64,000 nt of DNA from Agathobacter sp. (GTDB taxonomy: Bacteria > Bacillota > Clostridia > Lachnospirales > Lachnospiraceae), in the NCBI GenBank assembly GCA_017623935.1, contig JAGAOC010000034.1, positions 1 to 64,000 on the forward strand. Reading direction: 5' to 3'. Positions 34,078 through 44,085 of this stretch are shown here, piece by piece (positions within the stretch are counted from its first letter, which is position 1; the number at the start of each line of letters is the position of its first letter). A program made the position numbers and the translations under genes. The notes below the pieces were generated by a model. It was not told the origin of the DNA. It saw nothing but the letters and a program-made list of their open reading frames with translations, and made no database searches.

Positions 34078-36216
34078 TTATTCTACTCCTCTTTTATAAT
34101 GACCATTGGTATAAGCGATCATCTCCCGGTCAAAATCATCTACCGCTTCTAAGATCTTCTTGGCCTCTTCTTTTGACTCAGTCGTAAAGCTAAGACGGAA
34201 ATTTTTAACGCCAGCTTTGTTTAACTGTTCCTGGTTGCCCAAAAGACATACCGGAAGAGAATTATATACCACATTGTAACATTCATTACAATGGTTTTTT
34301 ACTGGAAACTGCGCCTGATAACGATCCTTTAGATAACAGATGGTCTTTGTCTTATCACAGCCCTTGGTGTTCTTGTGCACACACTGAGCAGAGATCATAA
34401 GAGGATAATATCCATAAATGACCATTTCTGTATCTGTGTTATGGCGGTTCTCAATTTCCTTTTTGTTCAGTTCATAAGGCATAGTCGTAAGACTTACACC
34501 TTGCTTTTTCATTTCCTCCTGTGCCAGATCATTGAAGGTGTAAAGATTATAGTCTGTGATGATCTTTGCATCAGAAAAATTAGCTCTTACCCAATAAAGT
34601 TCCTCGTAATTTCTTACCACGAAACCTGTTGGTGGAAATGCTCTTAATTCTTCGATAAGAGACGAATAATATTGACTGGTCTCTTTCCGGAAGATATGAG
34701 GGAGCATAAAATATGCTTCTTTTCCTGCATTTTCAACCATTCTAAGATCCTGCTTCCATTCCTCTGACAGACTCTTTCTAAAATATGCATTACTATCTAT
34801 ATATATCCGTCGTATCTTATCGTTTTCACATAAGATAGGCAGAAGCTGTCGATTCTCTGTGGAAGCTGAGAAGGTTACTTCTCTGCCAGCATCATCTTTG
34901 TTTTTTGGGCAGAAAACTTCTTTCGGATCCCGGTTGTTAGTTCGGACGAACTTCTCCAAGAGCTTCTGGGATAACTGTTCAAATGCCTCTCTTCGAAGCT
35001 GATTTAAAGCACCATTTGGAATAAAGATATTATCATCCATTTCCAGTTCTAAGGACTCAAAATAATAATCGGATTCCCCAGTCTTATTCAATCGGGTCAG
35101 GATATCCTCTCTGGTCATTGGCTTATTTTTTGCCGCACTGACTTCTCCTGCTTCCGCATATACAGTTTCTTCTCCCAGAAAAAGGGTCAGACTAGCCGGC
35201 TGATCTAATCTTAGGATCGCAAGTCCCGTCACAGGCACCTGACTCTTGGCAGGAATTGCGATACCCGTATCTTCTTTCTCATAAGAAGGCTTCTCAAAAG
35301 TTACCATGTCTTTGCCATTATGCTTGTGATAATAGCCATTGGTAAAACCACAGCGGTTCCCTAATTTAAGAAGCTGTGAAACATCCCCTTTATCAATTCC
35401 TTTGCCCTTCTCTAGCCGGTCAATATTTCTGCGGTATACAGATACTACGCCGGCCGCATAGTCAATCTGTTTCATTCTTCCTTCGATCTTTAAGGAATAA
35501 ACACCTGCTTCTTTTAATCCCGGAAGATCCTCAAGACCGCACACATCCTTTAAGCTGAGTACGAAAGATTCTTTGTGATAAGGCTTTTTCTTCTCATCTA
35601 ATACCTCATAGGAAAGGCGGCAAGGCTGGGCACAACGGCCACGGTTTCCGCTTCTTCCCCCTAAGATACTGGAAAAAAGACACTGACCGGAATAACTGTA
35701 ACACAATGCTCCATGAACAAAGGCTTCCAGTTCCATTCCTGTCTCTTCATGAATGGTCTTCATTTCTTCTAGTGAGACCTCTCTTGCCATGACCACCCGG
35801 GTCACTCCGTATTGCTGTAAGAATCTTACTCCCTCAACTCCCGTTACGGTCATCTGGGTACTGGTATGGATAGGAAGATCCGGAAAACATTCATGAATAA
35901 AGATCAGTGCGCCAAGATCCTGTACAATGACCGCATCCAGTCCCCTCTCATAAAATGGCAGGAGGTATTCATATAATCGATCTTTTATTTCCTGATTCTT
36001 CAATAAGGTGTTTACTGTCAGATAGATCTGTTTTCCCCGAATATGGGCATAATCTAAGGCTTCTAACAGTTCTTCTCTGGAAAAATTGTTCGCATATGCT
36101 CTTGCTCCAAACATATCTCCGCCTACGTAGACTGCGTCAGCACCAGCTGCAATGACTGCTTTTAATATTTCAAAGGAGCCCGCCGGGGCAAGTAATTCAA
36201 AATCTCTTTGTGCCAT
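34078..36216 (-). CDS. U32 family peptidase (collagenase-like, with DUF3656)
   Basis: Protein of 712 residues. U32 signature region: ELLAPAGSFEILKAVIAAGADAVYVGG, STQMTVTGVEGVRFLQQYG, EAFVHGALCYSYSGQCLFSS and GNRGRCAQPCRLSYEV, the last with cysteines typical of the family. The middle matches DUF3656; the C-terminus has a Cys-rich stretch (CVHKNTKGCDKTKTIC, CNECYNVVYNSLPVCLL). Some U32 proteins act in RNA hydroxylation (RlhA, TrhP), so an iron-sulfur RNA-modifying role is as likely as proteolysis. GGAGAGGG precedes the ATG. Confidence 0.92.
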   Translation of the reverse strand: MAQRDFELLAPAGSFEILKAVIAAGADAVYVGGDMFGARAYANNFSREELLEALDYAHIRGKQIYLTVNTLLKNQEIKDRLYEYLLPFYERGLDAVIVQDLGALIFIHECFPDLPIHTSTQMTVTGVEGVRFLQQYGVTRVVMAREVSLEEMKTIHEETGMELEAFVHGALCYSYSGQCLFSSILGGRSGNRGRCAQPCRLSYEVLDEKKKPYHKESFVLSLKDVCGLEDLPGLKEAGVYSLKIEGRMKQIDYAAGVVSVYRRNIDRLEKGKGIDKGDVSQLLKLGNRCGFTNGYYHKHNGKDMVTFEKPSYEKEDTGIAIPAKSQVPVTGLAILRLDQPASLTLFLGEETVYAEAGEVSAAKNKPMTREDILTRLNKTGESDYYFESLELEMDDNIFIPNGALNQLRREAFEQLSQKLLEKFVRTNNRDPKEVFCPKNKDDAGREVTFSASTENRQLLPILCENDKIRRIYIDSNAYFRKSLSEEWKQDLRMVENAGKEAYFMLPHIFRKETSQYYSSLIEELRAFPPTGFVVRNYEELYWVRANFSDAKIITDYNLYTFNDLAQEEMKKQGVSLTTMPYELNKKEIENRHNTDTEMVIYGYYPLMISAQCVHKNTKGCDKTKTICYLKDRYQAQFPVKNHCNECYNVVYNSLPVCLLGNQEQLNKAGVKNFRLSFTTESKEEAKKILEAVDDFDREMIAYTNGHYKRGVE

Positions 36217-36232
36217 TTTCCCTCTCCTAAAT

Positions 36233-36275
36233 ATACAAAAGGAGCAGAAATATCCTGCCCCCGTTTCTTTTGTAT
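36233..36275 (-). terminator. Hairpin between zapA and U32 peptidase gene
   Basis: Outer 9-bp arms ATACAAAAG / CTTTTGTAT (36233-36241, 36267-36275) enclose an inner stem GGAGCAG / CTGCCCC (36241-36247, 36255-36261). On the minus strand the inner stem is followed by TTTTGTAT. Probable partial terminator after zapA. Confidence 0.6.
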
Positions 36276-36287
36276 CATTTTTATGTA

Positions 36288-36716
36288 TTATTTCTTTTTC
36301 TTCATTCCGTCTAATAATTTATCTTCCAGAGTTGCTTCTAATCTGGTCTTATTTAAAAGCAATTCCTTATTCTCTGCCTCTAATTCTTTGGCTCTGGTCT
36401 CTGCTGTCTCAGTCTTGATCTGATTGCTGATAAGATCATGCTTTAAGTCATAGATCTCTTTCTCTTTCAACTCAAGATCCCGCTCCAGCTTGTCCACACG
36501 GTCTTTTGCTTTAAAATAATCATCTGCAATGTTTAACTGAATCAGGGTTCCCTTCATGTTAAGTGGCAGATGTTTGCAATTCTCGATTGCTTCAAACTCT
36601 GCGATTTTATTATTAATATAAGCGGCAACTTTTTGAAGATATTCCTCTCCTTCATAACCACTTAATGTATATACTTTTCCATCAATTACTACATCGGCAC
36701 TCGTCTTTGCTGACAT
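36288..36716 (-). CDS. zapA: Cell division protein ZapA
   Basis: FtsZ-ring stabilising protein; 142 residues. N-terminal ZapA domain (ADVVIDGKVYTLSGYEGEEYLQKVAAYINNKI) and long coiled coil (about 75-140, DRVDKLERDLELKEKEIYDLK). ATG at 36716 follows GGAGG by 7 nt; the longer ORF from 36785 covers an upstream repetitive stretch with three ATGCATATAG-like units and is rejected. Located before ruvB in gene order of transcription. Confidence 0.9.
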   Translation of the reverse strand: MSAKTSADVVIDGKVYTLSGYEGEEYLQKVAAYINNKIAEFEAIENCKHLPLNMKGTLIQLNIADDYFKAKDRVDKLERDLELKEKEIYDLKHDLISNQIKTETAETRAKELEAENKELLLNKTRLEATLEDKLLDGMKKKK

Positions 36717-36822
36717 ACCATATCCTCCGTATCTCTTCCCTATATGCATCATTTTTTCTATATGCATTGTCTTTCCTATAAGCATTTTCTACCATTATAA
36801 CTTTTTGCGTTCATTTACGCAA

Positions 36823-37821
36823 CTATATTTCTCGAGTAATTCCAAAATGTCCATAGGCAAAATCTGTCACAACTCTTCCCTTTGGTGTCCGATTAATAAA
36901 ACCGTTCTTCACCAGATAAGGTTCGTACACATCTTCTATAGTTCCTGAGTCTTCTCCAATCGCAGCTGCTAAAGTGTCAAGTCCTACAGGACCGCCGTTA
37001 AATTTCTCAATAATGGTCATTAAAATGTTTCGGTCATTCTGGTCTAAGCCCATTTTATCTACTTCTAAAAGGTCTAAGGCAAAAGTTGCTACTTCGTATG
37101 TAATATTTCCATCGTATTTGACCTGAGCAAAGTCTCTTACTCTCTTTAAGAGTCGATTCGCCAATCGTGGAGTTCCTCTGGAACGGCGCGCCATTTCATA
37201 AGCACCTTTCTCATCAATGGAAACTCCTAACTTATCTGCGGAACGCACGATAATGGATCGTAACTCATCAATGGTATAATATTCCATATGACTGACTACA
37301 CCAAAACGATCACGAAGAGGGGCAGATAACATTCCTGCTCTCGTGGTAGCTCCTACCAGTGTAAATTTCGGCAGATTGATCCGGATCGAACGGGCAGTTT
37401 CCCCTTTTCCGATCATAACGTCAATGGCATAATCTTCCATTGCCGGATATAAAACCTCTTCTACCTGACGGTTTAATCGGTGGATCTCATCTACGAAAAG
37501 CACGTCCCCTTCTTGAAGATTATTTAAAATAGCCGCCATTTCTCCTGGTTTACCAATAGCCGGACCCGATGTTACCTTAAAATGAGTTCCCATCTCGTTT
37601 GCAATGATACCTGCCAAGGTGGTCTTACCCAACCCCGGAGGTCCATAAAACAAAACATGGTCTAAGGCTTCCCCTCTGGCTCTTGCAGCTTCAATATATA
37701 CTTTTAAATTTTCTTTGATCTTTTCCTGTCCAACATAAGAATCCAGATTTTGAGGTCTTAAACTGCTTTCAATAACAATGTCTTCCTCCTGCATCTGGGT
37801 GGAAATGACTCTTCTTTCCAT
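36823..37821 (-). CDS. ruvB: Holliday junction branch migration helicase RuvB
   Basis: AAA+ motor of the RuvAB complex; 332 residues, full length. Walker [20 protein letters not shown], Walker [12 protein letters not shown], sensor [18 protein letters not shown] and the winged-helix C-terminus ([16 protein letters not shown]). AGGAGAATCAC precedes the ATG; 51 bp after ruvA. Confidence 0.98.
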   Translation of the reverse strand: MERRVISTQMQEEDIVIESSLRPQNLDSYVGQEKIKENLKVYIEAARARGEALDHVLFYGPPGLGKTTLAGIIANEMGTHFKVTSGPAIGKPGEMAAILNNLQEGDVLFVDEIHRLNRQVEEVLYPAMEDYAIDVMIGKGETARSIRINLPKFTLVGATTRAGMLSAPLRDRFGVVSHMEYYTIDELRSIIVRSADKLGVSIDEKGAYEMARRSRGTPRLANRLLKRVRDFAQVKYDGNITYEVATFALDLLEVDKMGLDQNDRNILMTIIEKFNGGPVGLDTLAAAIGEDSGTIEDVYEPYLVKNGFINRTPKGRVVTDFAYGHFGITREI

Positions 37822-37872
37822 GTGATTCTCCTAATTTGCTCTGCGATACATGATTTCCAGAAATCTGTCTAG

Positions 37873-38496
37873 TTAAAATAGTGCCATATGCTTTAATGCC
37901 AGTTTTAAGACATCTTCTACATCCATGCCCTCTGTGATCTCTACCTGAGAAACTGCCTTTAAACTTTCCGTCTGGGAATATCCCAAAGCAGTAAGTGCCA
38001 TAATAGTGTCATTTTTAACTGTGTTTTTGACAGAATTCCCGTCATTTTTTCCAGATTTTGACAGGTTTTCCGTCTTTTTCTCAAAGGCTTCTTCCAAAGA
38101 CATCTTGTCTTTTAACTCTAAGATGACTCTCTGGGCAGTTTTTGCTCCCACACCCGGGGCTTTTGCAATAGCTTTTGCATCGCCTGCTAAGATCGCAAAC
38201 CGCAGATCATCTGCAGAAAGCACCGAAAGCACAGCCAAACCGCCTTTTGGACCAATTCCGCTGACACCAATTAATTTTATAAACATGTCTAAGTCATCTT
38301 TTGTCAAAAATCCGTACAAGATCATGGCATCTTCACGAATATGCAGATAGGTATGTACTTTGATCTGCTGTCCGATATTTGGAAGATACTCAAAGGTCTG
38401 ACCGGATATATAAACCATATAGCCAATTCCATTCACATCAATCACAATGTGGTCTAAATTGATCTCTGCTAATTCTCCCCTGATATAGGAATACAT
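37873..38496 (-). CDS. ruvA: Holliday junction branch migration protein RuvA
   Basis: Junction-binding subunit of RuvAB; 207 residues. Domain I MYSYIRGELAEINLDHIVIDVNGIGYMVYIS, HhH motifs LIGVSGIGPKGGLAVLS and APGVGAKTAQRVILELKDK, and a C-terminal domain contacting RuvB (ALTALGYSQTESLKAVSQV). The start abuts the stop of the Gx transporter gene. Confidence 0.97.
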   Translation of the reverse strand: MYSYIRGELAEINLDHIVIDVNGIGYMVYISGQTFEYLPNIGQQIKVHTYLHIREDAMILYGFLTKDDLDMFIKLIGVSGIGPKGGLAVLSVLSADDLRFAILAGDAKAIAKAPGVGAKTAQRVILELKDKMSLEEAFEKKTENLSKSGKNDGNSVKNTVKNDTIMALTALGYSQTESLKAVSQVEITEGMDVEDVLKLALKHMALF

Positions 38497-39000
38497 CTAT
38501 TTTCCTCCCTTTGGAAGTCTTTTTCCAATTCGTATGATTATTTCCTGGCTTAATAATCCATTGATAAATCCTGTGATCGTTCCTGCGATCAGAAGCACCG
38601 GAATATAGTAAAAAATATAGTAATTAGATACCACAATGGATGCCACAATGACCTGTCCGATATTGTGCAGGATCCCTCCTGCGGTGCTGACGGTAATGCA
38701 TTTGAACCATCCTGATCTTTTCAGGAGAAACATTCCAAGAAAACTAAGAAGCCCTCCTGCTAAAGAATATAAGATACTAAATCCATTTCCAAATAAAAAT
38801 CCTGTCAGAACGATCCGAAGAACGGAAACGCATAGAGCTTCTTTTGCGCCCATCTCATATAGCATGAGCACTACTACCAGGTTAGCTAATCCTAACTTGA
38901 TTCCCGGAATCCCAAAGGAAAACGGGATCAGGCTCTCCACATAGCTAAGGATCATGGAAAGGGCTAAGAACAAGCCCATATGAGCAGTCTTTTTCTTCAT
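38497..39000 (-). CDS. Gx transporter family membrane protein
   Basis: Integral membrane protein, 167 residues, about five segments; older name heptaprenyl diphosphate synthase component I. Segments ALSMILSYVESLIPFSFGIPGIKLGLANLVVVLMLY and GGILHNIGQVIVA are typical. In many Firmicutes it travels with a NusG domain II protein and, often, with ApbE or electron-transfer genes, which also lie in this window 6 kb away. Likely transports a small, possibly isoprenoid or flavin-related, substrate (inference). Confidence 0.85.
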   Translation of the reverse strand: MKKKTAHMGLFLALSMILSYVESLIPFSFGIPGIKLGLANLVVVLMLYEMGAKEALCVSVLRIVLTGFLFGNGFSILYSLAGGLLSFLGMFLLKRSGWFKCITVSTAGGILHNIGQVIVASIVVSNYYIFYYIPVLLIAGTITGFINGLLSQEIIIRIGKRLPKGGK

Positions 39001-39030
39001 AAGATCACCCTTTCATCTGTAATGTTTCCT

Positions 39031-39414
39031 TTAATTTGCCACTGCATCCAGTTCTCCTTCGTTGCCTCCAATGACCGTAATGGTCACTTTATTCGGCAGA
39101 CAGACGATAGTCTCTTTATCCATAGAAATGGATTTCTGGTGCATACAGAGGTGATCCGGACAGGTAGCTTTTTCCATATGAACTACACCGTCCTCTATCA
39201 CAACCACGTTTGTGACATTTCCATCCTCATTTTTGACGGAAATACTCTGATCTTTTTCCAAAGAATAAGTGCCGTAATTTTCTCCGTTTCGAGCAATGAT
39301 GATACATTGTCCCTGCTCTAAACTTCTATTCTGATAAAATATCAATAATCCAATTGCTGCAACCAGCAGTATGGCAAAAAATATAAGATCTTTTTTACCA
39401 AAACGTTTACTCAT
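39031..39414 (-). CDS. NusG domain II-containing protein
   Basis: Secreted or membrane-anchored protein of 127 residues. One N-terminal membrane segment (DLIFFAILLVAAIGLLIFY) and a NusG-II beta domain (GENYGTYSLEKDQSISV, CPDHLCMHQKSISMDKETIVCLPNKV) with conserved cysteines. Despite the name it lacks the NusG transcription domain. ATG at 39414 follows AGGAGAGG; it overlaps the miaB end by 8 bp. Companion of the downstream Gx transporter. Confidence 0.88.
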   Translation of the reverse strand: MSKRFGKKDLIFFAILLVAAIGLLIFYQNRSLEQGQCIIIARNGENYGTYSLEKDQSISVKNEDGNVTNVVVIEDGVVHMEKATCPDHLCMHQKSISMDKETIVCLPNKVTITVIGGNEGELDAVAN

Positions 39415-40843
39415 TGGATACAACCTCTCCTAAATAGTAAAAACCTTTACACTCTTTCAATAATACCGGATAGATCTGACCGATCATGTCTTTATTTCCC
39501 GGGAAATGTACCACGGAATTATTATCTAAACGTCCAGTGATCAAAGACGCATCCTGTTCATTTAATTCTTCCGCCAGCACATTCATGACTTTGCCTTCTA
39601 ATGCCATTGCTTTATCGGTGGCAATAGTCTGAACTTCTTTTAATAAGCGGTCAAAACGGTCTTTTACCACGTCTGCCGGAATCTGATTTTCCATAGAAGC
39701 CGCTGGAGTTCCTGTTCTCTTAGAATAAATAAAGGTAAAGGCGCTGTCATAGCCAACTTTCTTTACCACATCCATGGTCTCTAAGAAGTCTTCTTCTGTC
39801 TCCCCTGGGAATCCTACGATAATATCTGTAGTAAGGGCAATATCCGGAATCTCTTTTCGTAATTTATCTACCAGTTCTAAATAACGTTCCTTATTGTAAT
39901 GACGATTCATGATCTTAAGGATCCTAGAACTTCCGGACTGCAGTGGCAGATGCATATGCTTACAGACTTTCTTACATTCCTTCATAGCAAGGATCAGATC
40001 GTCGGAAAGATCCTTTGGATGGGAAGTCATAAAACGGATTCGTTTCAAACCTTCGATCTTATCTACTTCTCGTAATAACTCTGCAAAAGTGATCGGCTGT
40101 TCTAAATTCTTACCATAAGAATTGACATTCTGACCTAAGAGCATGATCTCGCATACTCCGTCTTTTACCAATCCTTCAATCTCGCGGATAATATCCTGTG
40201 GTTCTCTGCTTCGCTCTCTTCCTCTTACATAAGGAACGATACAATAGCTACAGAAATTATTGCAGCCAAACATGATATTTACACCGGATTTAAAAGAAAA
40301 TTTTCTTTTTACAGGGAGATCTTCTACGATCTTATCGGTATCTTTCCAGATATCTACGATCATGGAATCAGATTCCAATGCCCGGCATAATAATTCTGCA
40401 AATTTATAGATATTATGGGTTCCAAATACCAGATTTACAAAGCGGTAGCTTTTCTTTAATTTTTCTACCACTTCCGGCTCCTGCATCATACAACCGCATA
40501 AAGTGATCATCATATCCGGATTTTTCTTCTTATAATTGGATAAATAGCCCAGTCTTCCATAGACTTTATTGTTGGCATTCTCACGAACGGTACAGGTGTT
40601 ATAGATCACAAAATCTGCGTGTTCATCTTCTGCCTCTACATAGCCCGCCTGCTCTAAGATTCCTACCAGTTTTTCAGAGTCTCTGGCGTTCATCTGACAT
40701 CCAAAAGTCTGGACGCAGTAAGTCAGTTTTCTGCCTTTTTCCTGCTCCTTGGCAGCCACATAGGCTTTTGCTTTTTCTAAATATTCGTACTGTAACTGTG
40801 CTTCTTCTTTTCCAGTTAAATTTGTTCCTTCAAAATCTCTCAT
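39407..40843 (-). CDS. miaB: tRNA-2-methylthio-N6-dimethylallyladenosine synthase MiaB
   Basis: Radical SAM methylthiotransferase acting on A37 of tRNA; 478 residues. UPF0004 domain (VQTFGCQMNARDSEKLVGIL, YNTCTVRENANNKVYGRLG, CGCMMQEPEV), radical SAM site CNNFCSYCIVPYVRGRERS and TRAM domain. QMNARDSE distinguishes it from RimO. CGAGGAAATAT precedes the ATG. Confidence 0.97.
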   Translation of the reverse strand: MRDFEGTNLTGKEEAQLQYEYLEKAKAYVAAKEQEKGRKLTYCVQTFGCQMNARDSEKLVGILEQAGYVEAEDEHADFVIYNTCTVRENANNKVYGRLGYLSNYKKKNPDMMITLCGCMMQEPEVVEKLKKSYRFVNLVFGTHNIYKFAELLCRALESDSMIVDIWKDTDKIVEDLPVKRKFSFKSGVNIMFGCNNFCSYCIVPYVRGRERSREPQDIIREIEGLVKDGVCEIMLLGQNVNSYGKNLEQPITFAELLREVDKIEGLKRIRFMTSHPKDLSDDLILAMKECKKVCKHMHLPLQSGSSRILKIMNRHYNKERYLELVDKLRKEIPDIALTTDIIVGFPGETEEDFLETMDVVKKVGYDSAFTFIYSKRTGTPAASMENQIPADVVKDRFDRLLKEVQTIATDKAMALEGKVMNVLAEELNEQDASLITGRLDNNSVVHFPGNKDMIGQIYPVLLKECKGFYYLGEVVSNE

Positions 40844-40857
40844 ATATTTCCTCGTAA

Positions 40858-42120
40858 TTATCGAATCTGTCCATTTCCGGTGATCACATATTTATAGCTT
40901 GTTAAGGCTTCTAATCCCATTGGTCCTCTAGCGTGGAGTTTCTGGGTACTGATTCCGATCTCTGCTCCGAATCCGAATTCGTTTCCATCGGAAAAACGGG
41001 TAGATACGTTCACATATACACAGGCAGAATCAATCTCATTTAAGAATTTCTCTGCAGCAGCATAATCGGATGTAACGATGGTCTCAGAATGGGAAGTATT
41101 ATATTTGTTGATATGGACAATTGCCTCTTCAATAGAGTCTACCACTTTTACAGACATAATATAATCTAAATATTCTTTGCCCCAGTCTTCTTCTGTTGCC
41201 AAAACAACTTTGTCCTTGCCAGCAAGGCAGGTATTTGCTCTTTCGTCAGCTCTCATCTCTACCTGATGATCTTTTAATCTCTCGTGTAATTTTGGCAGCA
41301 GTGCTTCTGCTACATCTTTGTGAACAACGATGGATTCACAGGCATTGCAGACACCGATTCTCTGGGTCTTAGCATTATGGATGATAGAAACTGCCATATC
41401 TAAATCTGCACATTTATCTACATATACATGGCAATTTCCTGTTCCTGTTTCAATAACCGGTACAGTAGCGTGATTTACTACATGAGAAATGAGTCCAGCA
41501 CCGCCTCTTGGGATCAACACATCTACATACTGATTCATTTTCATAAGAGCGTCTGTAGCTGCTCTATCTGTATCTTCGATCAGATTTAAAGCTCCCTCTG
41601 GGATCTGACAGGCTGTTAATGCTTCCTGTAAAGCCTCTACAATGGCAATATTAGAATGAATAGCGTCACTTCCGCCTTTTAAAACAACGCAGTTTCCTGT
41701 TTTAAAGCAAAGTCCAAAAGCATCCGAAGTTACGTTTGGTCTAGCTTCATAGATCATTCCAACAACACCGATCGGTACACGTTTTTTGCCTACCATCATG
41801 CCATTTGGACGTTTGGTCATGGAAAGGTATTCTCCGATTGGATCATTAAGTCCTGCCACCTGACGAAGTCCATCTGCCATAGCAAGAAGTCTGTCATGAT
41901 TCAATGCCAGACGATCGATCAATCCCTGTGGCATATTGCGCTCTTTTCCGATAGCAACGTCTTTTTCATTCGCTGCGATAATCTGCTCTTCATGAGCCAT
42001 TAATGCATCTGCACAGGCAAAAAGTGCGTTATTTTTTACCTCTGTAGATAACATTCCTACCTGTATTCTGGCATCATGAGCTTTTTTACATAATTCTTCT
42101 AATTTAAAATTCTCTGTCAT
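40858..42120 (-). CDS. proA: Glutamate-5-semialdehyde dehydrogenase
   Basis: Second step of proline synthesis, gamma-glutamyl phosphate reductase; 420 residues. Visible are [42 protein letters not shown] and the catalytic cysteine region [11 protein letters not shown] at 42120 follows AGAGG; the longer start at 42171 is inside the upstream gene. It overlaps the 5-FTHF cyclo-ligase gene by 17 bp. Confidence 0.97.
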   Translation of the reverse strand: MTENFKLEELCKKAHDARIQVGMLSTEVKNNALFACADALMAHEEQIIAANEKDVAIGKERNMPQGLIDRLALNHDRLLAMADGLRQVAGLNDPIGEYLSMTKRPNGMMVGKKRVPIGVVGMIYEARPNVTSDAFGLCFKTGNCVVLKGGSDAIHSNIAIVEALQEALTACQIPEGALNLIEDTDRAATDALMKMNQYVDVLIPRGGAGLISHVVNHATVPVIETGTGNCHVYVDKCADLDMAVSIIHNAKTQRIGVCNACESIVVHKDVAEALLPKLHERLKDHQVEMRADERANTCLAGKDKVVLATEEDWGKEYLDYIMSVKVVDSIEEAIVHINKYNTSHSETIVTSDYAAAEKFLNEIDSACVYVNVSTRFSDGNEFGFGAEIGISTQKLHARGPMGLEALTSYKYVITGNGQIR

Positions 42121-42679
42121 AAACCCTAACCTCTCTTTGCTCTGTAATGATTCTTCCCATAGGAATATCAAAGGTTTGTTTGCCCCAATCCTGCACTATC
42201 TGCATTTCATAGGCAACGCCCACCGGATATACCTTTGGAAAACGTGTTAAATATCTGTCATAATATCCCTGTCCAAAACCAATTCTGCTTCCTTTTTCCG
42301 AAAAAGCCACTCCCGGAACCAGCATCACATCCCCAGCTTTGGGCTCATAGACCGGGCTGCTTTCCTTTGGCTCTAAGATATGAAAAGAGCCTTCTTCCAA
42401 GTCCTCATAAGAATTGACCAGATAAAAGTCCATGTCTTTTCCTCGCACTCGGGGAAATGCCAACTTCTGCCCCTTAGAAAAAGCTTCCTGAATCAACTCA
42501 TCCAATAAAACCTCATTAGAAATGGCGCTATATACGCAAAGTACACCCGAAAGGTTTACATACCATTCCTGGCTGGTAATGTTCTGACAGATTTTTCTGC
42601 TTTTTTCTGTTACAACTTCTTTGGACAGTTGTTTTCTTTCTAATTTGATCCGATTACGAATTGCTTCCTTTGTTTCCAT
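42104..42679 (-). CDS. 5-formyltetrahydrofolate cyclo-ligase
   Basis: ATP-dependent conversion of 5-formyl-THF to 5,10-methenyl-THF; 191 residues. Family blocks [25 protein letters not shown] and a nucleotide-binding N-terminus ([19 protein letters not shown]). ATG at 42679 follows GGGAG; it overlaps the DUF896 gene by 26 bp. Placement inside a proline operon is incidental but common. Confidence 0.93.
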   Translation of the reverse strand: METKEAIRNRIKLERKQLSKEVVTEKSRKICQNITSQEWYVNLSGVLCVYSAISNEVLLDELIQEAFSKGQKLAFPRVRGKDMDFYLVNSYEDLEEGSFHILEPKESSPVYEPKAGDVMLVPGVAFSEKGSRIGFGQGYYDRYLTRFPKVYPVGVAYEMQIVQDWGKQTFDIPMGRIITEQREVRVYDREF

Positions 42680-42878
42680 ATTTTTCTCCCAGATTGGTAA
42701 CGGTTCCATCCTCATTTACCATATCAATGTTGTTTAACTGGGCGCGGAGATTTCCGCGAACATTCGCTACAAATTCTTTTCTTAAAAGATCCTGCTCTTT
42801 TTTCTCTTCTTCCGTAAGGCCTTCTGCTTTGGACTTACGGTATAATTCATTGATTCGATTGATTTTTTCCTGAGTCAT
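42654..42878 (-). CDS. DUF896 family small protein (YnzC-like)
   Basis: Protein of 74 residues: INRINELYRKSKAEGLTEEEKKEQDLLRKEFVANVRGNLRAQL is the DUF896 helical hairpin. In Bacillus a homologue is SOS-linked, but no role is fixed. Shares 1 bp with the proB stop, so translation is coupled. Confidence 0.92.
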   Translation of the reverse strand: MTQEKINRINELYRKSKAEGLTEEEKKEQDLLRKEFVANVRGNLRAQLNNIDMVNEDGTVTNLGEKYGNKGSNS

Positions 42879-43714
42879 TATCCAATACTCTCCATAATAA
42901 AGTTTTCCAGATTGAAATTCTGGTTCTTGTCTGCGTGGAATCTGGTTCCTAAGAAATTCTCTTCAAAAATGTCGTGCACTACAGACACATCTTTTCCGTT
43001 GGCAATGATCATATCCGTTCCGGAGCTGGTCGCAATCTTAGCTGCAGTAAGTTTTGTGGACATTCCACCTGTTCCTACGCTGCTTCCAGTTGTGCCCTTT
43101 GCCATGGAATAGATCTTCTCATCCAGTTTCTCTACTTCCCGGATCAGCTCAGCCTCCGGATTGGTGTGTGGATCATCTGTATAGAGTCCATCAATATCAG
43201 ATAAAAGGATCAACAGATCTGCTCCCACCAGTGAAGAAACCAGTGCAGACAAGGTGTCATTGTCACCGAACTGCATTTCGTATGTACTTACCGTATCATT
43301 TTCATTTACAACCGGAATTACCCCCAAATGGAACAATTCTTCAAAGGTGTTCTTGGCATTGTCTCTAGACACTGGGTTTATCATGGTATTCTTGGTCAGA
43401 AGTACCTGTCCTGCTATCTGATTGTATTCTCCAAATAATTTCTGATAGGTCATCATTAATTTTGCCTGTCCAACGGCAGCACATGCCTGCTTGGTAGAAA
43501 TATCCGTCGGGCGTTCTCTTAATCCGATGGCGTCTCTTCCTACTGCAATGGCTCCGGAACTTACCAGACACACATCAATATCTCTATTTCTTAAATCACA
43601 TAAAGTTCTTACAAGAAGCTCCATCTTATGAAAATCAAGACTTCCTGTCTCCTCATGAGTCAGGGAGGAAGAACCTATTTTGATCACTACTCTGTGGTAT
43701 TTTTTCTTTTCCAT
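42878..43714 (-). CDS. proB: Glutamate 5-kinase, short form without PUA domain
   Basis: First step of proline synthesis; 278 residues. Amino-acid-kinase fold: VIKIGSSSLT, VSSGAIAVGRDAIGL, FGDNDTLSALVSSLVGADLLILLSDIDGLY and GTGGMSTKLTAAKIA. The C-terminal PUA domain found in E. coli and Bacillus ProB (about 365 residues) is absent. ACGAGGATT precedes the ATG. First gene of a long operon running to the PBP. Confidence 0.95.
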   Translation of the reverse strand: MEKKKYHRVVIKIGSSSLTHEETGSLDFHKMELLVRTLCDLRNRDIDVCLVSSGAIAVGRDAIGLRERPTDISTKQACAAVGQAKLMMTYQKLFGEYNQIAGQVLLTKNTMINPVSRDNAKNTFEELFHLGVIPVVNENDTVSTYEMQFGDNDTLSALVSSLVGADLLILLSDIDGLYTDDPHTNPEAELIREVEKLDEKIYSMAKGTTGSSVGTGGMSTKLTAAKIATSSGTDMIIANGKDVSVVHDIFEENFLGTRFHADKNQNFNLENFIMESIG

Positions 43715-43753
43715 AATCTAATCCTCGTTCTGTAACTTTTCAATATCTTATAT

Positions 43754-43782
43754 ACTGTATCACATATTAGGGAAAAATACAA
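43754..43782 (-). promoter_or_regulatory. Promoter of proB operon
   Basis: Minus-strand TTGTAT (43777-43782), 17-bp spacer, TACAGT (43754-43759). Moderate match; it lies just downstream of the terminator of the accessory pair. Confidence 0.6.
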
Positions 43783-43799
43783 AAAACTTTTTTCAATAT

Positions 43800-43830
43800 T
43801 AAAAAAGAGCCCTGATATCATCAGAACTCT
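43800..43830 (-). terminator. Terminator of the DUF3990 module
   Basis: On the minus strand an 11-bp stem with two wobbles (43806-43816 with 43820-43830) around a 3-nt loop is followed by TTTTTT. It isolates the accessory pair from the proB operon. Confidence 0.85.
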
Positions 43831-43844
43831 ATCTTCTACATATG

Positions 43845-44063
43845 CTACATTTCTAATAAATCCTCATCTTCATTCGCCCACTGATATATTGCATCCACCC
43901 AGACTTCCGGGTCATCATGAAGCGCAATATAGTTACAAGCCTTTAATACCCCATTAAAATCATATTCTTTAATCCATTTTCTCGCTTCAAATTCGGTTAT
44001 TCCATATTTGATTTCAAAGATGCTAACCATTGTTTTTTTATAGCTGGTTACAATTTCTTTCAT
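43845..44063 (-). CDS. Small hypothetical protein, partner of DUF3990 gene
   Basis: 72 residues: MKEIVTSYKKTMVSIFEIKYGITEFEARKWIKEYDFNGVL then a charged C-terminus (WANEDEDLLEM). Predominantly helical, acidic at the end, no known motif. ATG at 44063 follows GAGGTGGG; an upstream start at 44099 lacks support. Starts 22 bp after the DUF3990 stop and shares its terminator. Small acidic helical proteins beside ART-like proteins are often antitoxins or immunity partners, which is inference here. Confidence 0.7.
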   Translation of the reverse strand: MKEIVTSYKKTMVSIFEIKYGITEFEARKWIKEYDFNGVLKACNYIALHDDPEVWVDAIYQWANEDEDLLEM

Positions 44064-44085
44064 GATTCCCACCTCTTTTCTTATA

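Noticed and set aside
36717..36785. N-terminal extension of ZapA
   Set aside because: The extra 23 codons are repetitive ATGCATATAG-like DNA, while GGAGG lies 7 nt before the inner ATG that starts the canonical domain.
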